Assembly (NCBI GenBank): GCA_025699005.1
Contig: JAILWI010000003.1
Span: forward strand, 124,001 to 188,000
DNA: 64,000 nucleotides
Direction: 5' to 3'
DNA from: Chloroflexota bacterium
Lineage (GTDB): Bacteria; Chloroflexota; Limnocylindria; QHBO01
A program made the position numbers and the translations under genes. Positions 60,344 through 64,000 of this stretch are shown one piece after another; positions within the stretch are counted from its first letter, which is position 1; each line of letters starts with the position of its first letter. The notes under the pieces are model-generated. The model saw nothing but the letters and a program-made list of their open reading frames with translations, was not told the origin of the DNA and searched no databases.

Positions 60344-60719
60344 CGTCCGCACCAGCGCACGCCTCGGAATTGCCGTCCTCCTCGCGGCGGTGCTCCTGGC
60401 GGCCTGCATCCCGAGCGGGAGCGGCTGCGAGGACCTGCCCGACCGGCTCGAGGTGACCGTCACGGCCGACGGCCTCGAGCCGTCGCAGCCCTCGGTGTGC
60501 CGCGACCGCGACGTGACCCTCGTCCTCCAGCCGGAGGTCGACGGCGTGTTCCACGTCCACGGCTACGACGAGCAGGTCCCCGCCACGACGATCACCGCCG
60601 GCGAGACCTTCGAGCTGTCGTTCACGACCGCGCGAAGCGGGCAGTTCCCGATCGAGCTCCACACCGACGACGATCCCCAGGGCCTCGATATCGGGATCTT
60701 CACCGTCCGTGAGCCGTAG
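60336..60719 (+). CDS. Cupredoxin-like lipoprotein
   Basis: 127-aa exported lipoprotein: signal with lipobox (VLLAAVLLAACIPSG), then a beta-sandwich (RLEVTVTADGLEPSQPSVCRDRDVTLVLQP, GVFHVHGYDEQVPATTITAGETFELSFTTARSGQFPIELH). The HVHGYDE and late FPIELHTDDDPQ blocks place His residues where type-1 or CuA-like copper proteins have ligands, but the classical Cys ligand is absent. GTG at 60336, 5 nt after GGAGGT, overlaps the copC stop. Confidence 0.75.
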   Translation: MPDVRTSARLGIAVLLAAVLLAACIPSGSGCEDLPDRLEVTVTADGLEPSQPSVCRDRDVTLVLQPEVDGVFHVHGYDEQVPATTITAGETFELSFTTARSGQFPIELHTDDDPQGLDIGIFTVREP

Positions 60720-62244
60720 CACTCGCCGCGCGCTCGTCGCCGCCGTCGCAATCCTGGCCGCGGTTCCGGGACCGGCGGCCGCCCATGCCATCGGCGGCAC
60801 CTTCGAGCTGCCGGTTCCGCTGTGGCTCTACCTGGCCGGCGCCGCCGCGGCCGTCGCCGCGTCCTTCGTCGTCCTCGCCGTCACCCGACACGAGGCCCTT
60901 TCGGCGTCGAGCGGCGAGCCAACATTCGTCCCCGCCGGCATCGCATGGGGCACGCGACTGGTTCTCCGCGTCCTCGGGCTGGTGTGGTGGTACGGGGCGA
61001 TCGCCGCCGGCATCCTGGTCGGCGACATCTCACCCCTGCCCGCCGTGCTGCTGTGGATCGGCATCTGGGTCGGCCTGCCGATCATCGCCGTCGTCGTCGG
61101 CAACCCATGGCCATCGCTGAGCCCGTTCCGCACGACGTTCGCCGCTCTCGAATGGCTGACCCGGCGTCTCGGGGCTGAGCGGCTGGACCTCGGACTGGCA
61201 TACCCCGCCGGACTGGCACGCTGGCCGGCCGTCGTCCTTCTCGGGCTCGCGGTGTGGGCGGAGCTGGTCCTGCCGAGCGGCTCGGTGGCCGGAACCGTGG
61301 CGGTCCTCATGCTCGCCTACACCGTCACCACCCTCGTCGGCATGACGCTCTTCGGGCAGGTCGCGTGGCTGCGGAATGCCGAGCTGTTCGAAGTCCTGCT
61401 CGGCTGGTTCGGCCGCATCGGGCCGATTGGCCGCCGGTCGGTCGACCACGCGCTGTGCACCGGCTGCGGTGAGGGCTGCGATCCGGACCGCTGCATCGAC
61501 TGTCCCGAGTGCGCCGCGACCGCCGACGACCGTGAGCGCCGGCCGATCCTCAGGCCGTGGGTGAGCGGCCTCGCCGGCACGGACTTCGGCCGGCCGCACG
61601 TGTCCGACGCCGCGTTCATCATCCTGGCCCTCGCCGGCGTCACCTACGACGGGATGCGGGAGACGGCACTCGGCGCCGGCCTGTTCAACGCCGTCTACCC
61701 GCTCACGGCGAGCCTGCTGGGCGAGTTCAGCGCCGCGACGTTCCTGGCGGCGGAGACGCTCCAGCTCGTCCTGGTGGCCGTCGTGTTCTTCGGCGCGTTC
61801 GCGGCGGTCGTTGCCGCCGGACGAGCCCTGGTGGGCACTGGCACGCCACGAGCCCTGGGCGCCGACCTCGGGCGCTACGCGCCGACGCTGCTGCCGATCG
61901 CCGGCGGCTACCTCATCGCCCACTACTTCACGCTCGTCCTCCAGGGCCTCGTGTGGCTCCCGTCGCTCATCGCCGACCCGCTCCTGAGTCTCGCGCCGCA
62001 GCTCGATGCCATCCCCGTGGCGGTCGTGTGGTACCTCAGCGTGGCGGCCATCGTCGCAGGACACGTGGCGGGCATCGTGTTGGCGCATCGGCTCGCCCGG
62101 CAGGACGCGGCGGAGCGAGCGGCCACCGTCGGTCTCCCGATGGTCGGGCTCATGATCGGCTACACGGTTCTCTCGCTCTGGATCGTTGCCGCTCCGATCG
62201 TCGTGGAGCCGGGTGCCGCGCCACTGGCGGCGTTCGCGCGATGA
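60709..62244 (+). CDS. Polytopic membrane protein with Cys-rich loop
   Basis: 511-aa protein with a cleaved-type signal (LVAAVAILAAVPGPAAA-HAIGG) and about 12 membrane helices. A loop near residues 250-275 carries six Cys (CTGCGEGCDPDRCIDCPEC), a likely metal or Fe-S site. Several membrane helices have His residues (e.g. AHYFTLVLQG, AGHVAGIVLAH) that could bind metal or heme. Some homologues are labelled fenitrothion hydrolase, which I cannot support from sequence. GTG start overlapping the lipoprotein stop; its own stop overlaps ccdA. Likely part of the copper/redox module. Confidence 0.7.
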   Translation: MSRSTRRALVAAVAILAAVPGPAAAHAIGGTFELPVPLWLYLAGAAAAVAASFVVLAVTRHEALSASSGEPTFVPAGIAWGTRLVLRVLGLVWWYGAIAAGILVGDISPLPAVLLWIGIWVGLPIIAVVVGNPWPSLSPFRTTFAALEWLTRRLGAERLDLGLAYPAGLARWPAVVLLGLAVWAELVLPSGSVAGTVAVLMLAYTVTTLVGMTLFGQVAWLRNAELFEVLLGWFGRIGPIGRRSVDHALCTGCGEGCDPDRCIDCPECAATADDRERRPILRPWVSGLAGTDFGRPHVSDAAFIILALAGVTYDGMRETALGAGLFNAVYPLTASLLGEFSAATFLAAETLQLVLVAVVFFGAFAAVVAAGRALVGTGTPRALGADLGRYAPTLLPIAGGYLIAHYFTLVLQGLVWLPSLIADPLLSLAPQLDAIPVAVVWYLSVAAIVAGHVAGIVLAHRLARQDAAERAATVGLPMVGLMIGYTVLSLWIVAAPIVVEPGAAPLAAFAR

Positions 62245-62954
62245 CCGAGGTCGGCATCGGCCTGGCGTTCCTGGCGGGGCTCATCTCGTTCGTCTCCCCG
62301 TGCGTGCTTGCGCTGCTGCCGGTGTACCTCGCCTTCCTTGGCGACGCGGCGGCAGCCGGCCAGGCGCCGATCGGGACCGTGTCGGTCGCGCGTCGCGCGG
62401 TCGTGGGCCAGGCACTGCTCTTCATCGGCGGCTTCACCGCCGTCTTCGTGGTCCTGGGCACCTCGCTCGGCATCGTGGGCGGCCCGCTGTTCCGCATTCC
62501 CGAGATCCGCCAGGTCGCCGGGCTGGCGGTGATCGGGTTGGGAATGCTGACGACCGGCATGTTCGGCCCCGTCCTCGACCGCATGCGGGTCGGCGTGGAT
62601 CCCGGCAGCCTTCCCGCGGCACGTTCGGCCCGCTCCCTGGCGCTCGGTGCGTTCGTGGCCGTCGGCTGGTCGCCGTGCATCGGCCCCGTCCTGGGAGCGA
62701 TCTTCACCATGGGCGTCTCGAGCGGCTCGGCGCCCGCCGTGTTCGTCCTGCTCGTCGCCTACTCGGCCGGACTTGCCGTCCCGTTCCTGGCCTCTGCCGT
62801 CGCGCTCCCCCACCTGCGACCGGTGCTCGACTGGCTGCGCCGACACCATCGCGCGGTGCAGATCGTGTCCGGGCTGTTCATCGTGGCGATCGGCGTGATG
62901 ATCTTCTTCAACGTCTTCGCGCAGCTGGCCGGGCTGTTCACGTTCGTGCTCTGA
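62241..62954 (+). CDS. ccdA: Cytochrome c biogenesis protein CcdA
   Basis: 237-aa six-helix thiol-redox transporter of the DsbD/CcdA family. The paired membrane Cys are in ISFVSPCVLALLPVYLAFLGD and VGWSPCIGPVLGAIFTMG. It moves reducing power from cytosolic thioredoxin to the outside to keep apocytochrome CxxCH reduced, which fits the cytochrome c domain encoded at the head of the operon. ATGA overlap with the preceding gene. Confidence 0.93.
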   Translation: MTEVGIGLAFLAGLISFVSPCVLALLPVYLAFLGDAAAAGQAPIGTVSVARRAVVGQALLFIGGFTAVFVVLGTSLGIVGGPLFRIPEIRQVAGLAVIGLGMLTTGMFGPVLDRMRVGVDPGSLPAARSARSLALGAFVAVGWSPCIGPVLGAIFTMGVSSGSAPAVFVLLVAYSAGLAVPFLASAVALPHLRPVLDWLRRHHRAVQIVSGLFIVAIGVMIFFNVFAQLAGLFTFVL

Positions 62955-63009
62955 GGCTGGCACGCACCCTGCGACGAAGGGCGGCGCGTACATGAACGGG
63001 AGTAACGTG

Positions 63010-63582
63010 ATGAACCTCGACGGACTCAAGGTCGCCGTGCTGGTGACCGATGGCTACGAGCCGAGCGAGCTGACCGAGCCGGTCGCGGCCCTGCGCGAGG
63101 CGGGGGCGACCACCACGATCATCTCGAACCACGACGGCACGATCACCGGCAAGACCGACGCCGATAGCGCCCAGGTCGACCTCACCCTCGAGCAGGCCGA
63201 TGCCGGCGACTTCGACGCGCTCCTCATCCCCGGGGGCGTGAAGAACCCCGACACGATGCGGCAGGAGCCGAAGGCGGTCGACTTCGTTCGGGCCATGTTC
63301 GACGCGAAGAAGCCGATGGCCTCGATCTGCCACGGGCCGTGGATGCTCATCGAGGCCGATGTCGTGCGCGGCCGCCGCGTCACGAGCTACCCGTCGCTGA
63401 AGACGGACCTGCGCAACGCCGGTGCCGAGTGGACCGACGAGGAGGTCGTCGTCGACCAGGGACTCGTGACGAGCCGGACGCCGAAGGATCTCCCGGCGTT
63501 CAACGCCAAGATGGTCGAAGAGTTCGGCGAGGGCACCCACGACCGCCGCTCGACGACCGCCGAGCCTGTCAGCGCCGGCTGA
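63010..63582 (+). CDS. DJ-1/PfpI family protein
   Basis: 190-aa cytosolic protein of the PfpI/YhbO group: KVAVLVTDGYEPSELTEPV (Glu), LLIPGGVKNPDTM, and the nucleophile elbow MASICHGPWMLIEADVVRGRRVTSYPS with catalytic Cys and following His. Family members act as glyoxalase/deglycase-type or stress chaperone proteins; some as peptidases. ATG at 63010 is favoured by GGGAG 7-8 nt upstream; an in-frame ATG at 62992 is possible. A short GTCAGC-GCCG-GCTGAC hairpin at 63568-63583 overlaps the stop. Confidence 0.9.
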   Translation: MNLDGLKVAVLVTDGYEPSELTEPVAALREAGATTTIISNHDGTITGKTDADSAQVDLTLEQADAGDFDALLIPGGVKNPDTMRQEPKAVDFVRAMFDAKKPMASICHGPWMLIEADVVRGRRVTSYPSLKTDLRNAGAEWTDEEVVVDQGLVTSRTPKDLPAFNAKMVEEFGEGTHDRRSTTAEPVSAG

Positions 63583-63680
63583 CGCGATGAATCGGCCAGT
63601 GCCTCATCGGTCGCAGGATTGGTGGCGCGGGCCGCGCTAACGCTGGCCCCCTTCGCGCATCCCGGTCGCCGTTCGAAGGG

Positions 63681-63764
63681 CTAGAAGATCGCCCCTACGC
63701 ACGAGGCGAGCAACCAGATGATCAGGATGACGCCGATGACGACGCCGAGCAGTATTCGTCCCAT
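63681..63764 (-). CDS. 27-aa single-helix membrane microprotein
   Basis: Short ORF below the track limit. The product is one membrane helix: GRILLGVVIGVILIIWLLAS then CVGAIF at the C-terminus. It sits between a PfpI-like gene and tRNA-Arg. No convincing ribosome site (CATGGCCCGTTTC region upstream) is visible, so expression is uncertain, but hydrophobic microproteins of this size occur widely. Confidence 0.4.
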   Translation of the reverse strand: MGRILLGVVIGVILIIWLLASCVGAIF

Positions 63765-63804
63765 GGCCCGTTTCAAAGCAAGGGCGATGCCACCCCGCGT
63801 GTGA

Positions 63805-63880
63805 TGGCGCCCCCGGAGGGATTCGAACCCCCGACGCCCGCCTTAGGACGGCGGCGCTCTATCCACTGAGCTACGGGGGC
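63805..63880 (-). tRNA. tRNA-Arg (CCT)
   Basis: 76 nt with encoded CCA. Acceptor GCCCCCG/CGGGGGC, D-arm GCTC-AGTGGATA-GAGC, anticodon stem CCGCC/GGCGG with loop GTCCTAA (anticodon CCT, reading AGG), T-arm GGGGG-TTCGAAT-CCCTC (first pair G-C weak at one end). No duplicated fragment was seen inside the window. Confidence 0.93.
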
Positions 63881-63914
63881 GGCGCCAGCTCAAGCCTACC
63901 GTATCATCGGCGCC

Positions 63915-64000
63915 ATGCTGCCCCGTCCGACCCTCTACGTCCGGAACGGATGCCACCTCTGCGAGGACGCGAGCGTCCTGCTCGACGCCATGCTCGGAGC
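63915..64000 (+). CDS. Glutaredoxin-like protein, 5' fragment
   Basis: Only the first 28 codons lie in the window. LYVRNGCHLCEDASVLLDAM is a thioredoxin-fold start with a CxxC redox motif, as in DUF836/glutaredoxin-like proteins. TATCAT lies 7 nt upstream of the ATG, predicting a leaderless message. Confidence 0.7.
   Translation, partial: MLPRPTLYVRNGCHLCEDASVLLDAMLG

Overview
The window is a 64 kb, very GC-rich bacterial chromosome segment with short intergenic gaps and many ATGA/GTGA stop-start overlaps. The gene set points to a high-GC, probably aerobic soil or freshwater bacterium: phenylacetyl-CoA epoxidase, a Ku/LigD end-joining system, DUF3090, DUF881 pairs, DUF72, DUF951, TldD/TldE, and Sec-secreted proteins and lipoproteins with no clear outer-membrane genes. 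This fits high-GC Chloroflexota (Limnocylindria-like) or a deep Actinomycetota relative. That placement is inference from gene content; there is no rRNA here to settle it. No transposase, phage structural gene, integrase or CRISPR array was seen.

Layout. 0-3 kb: paaABCD on the minus strand. 3-12 kb: mostly single genes: orphan Phd-type antitoxin, secreted subtilase, lipid kinase, SGNH hydrolase, a secreted protein with a caspase-like His/Cys motif, a PilZ-linked glycosyltransferase, a membrane molybdopterin oxidoreductase and a receiver-like protein. 12-20 kb: threonine aldolase, MsrB, DUF4112, DUF72, a nuclease, and a small operon of DUF3090, a dual-specificity-type phosphatase and a septum-formation-like protein. 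20.4-22.1 kb: an XRE-TPR regulator divergent from a 41-aa secreted peptide gene, with a 15-bp palindrome between them. 22-31 kb: NfuA, LigD, HAD phosphatase, PdxH, a membrane-anchored GH2 lipoprotein and a ribokinase. 31-36.7 kb: two FAD oxidoreductases of the berberine-bridge class around hemerythrin and hydrolase genes. 36.7-38.6 kb: an island ending at tRNA-Val, with a decayed tRNA copy at the far end and two secreted-protein genes alternating with three palindromic repeats. 39-46.5 kb: a six-gene coupled operon (tldD, tldE, DUF951, MFS, GT2, amidohydrolase). 46.5-51 kb: a four-gene operon (oligopeptide-binding protein, MA-clan metallopeptidase, two DUF881). 52-54 kb: ABC-2 exporter. 54-57.5 kb: Ku with small stress-type proteins. 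57.5-63 kb: a copper/redox operon (CopC-CopD-cytochrome c fusion, CopC, cupredoxin-like lipoprotein, Cys-rich membrane protein, CcdA). The end carries a PfpI-like protein, tRNA-Arg and the start of a glutaredoxin-like gene.

Two signals cross gene boundaries. First, many starts (15 listed) have a TANNNT-type -10 box only 6-9 nt upstream, with no Shine-Dalgarno, which predicts leaderless transcripts. A smaller set, mostly secreted or stress proteins, has strong AGGAGG-type sites instead. Second, the XRE-TPR/secreted-peptide pair has the gene layout of RRNPP peptide-pheromone systems and is the best candidate for an undescribed system, followed by the tRNA-Val palindrome/secreted-protein array.
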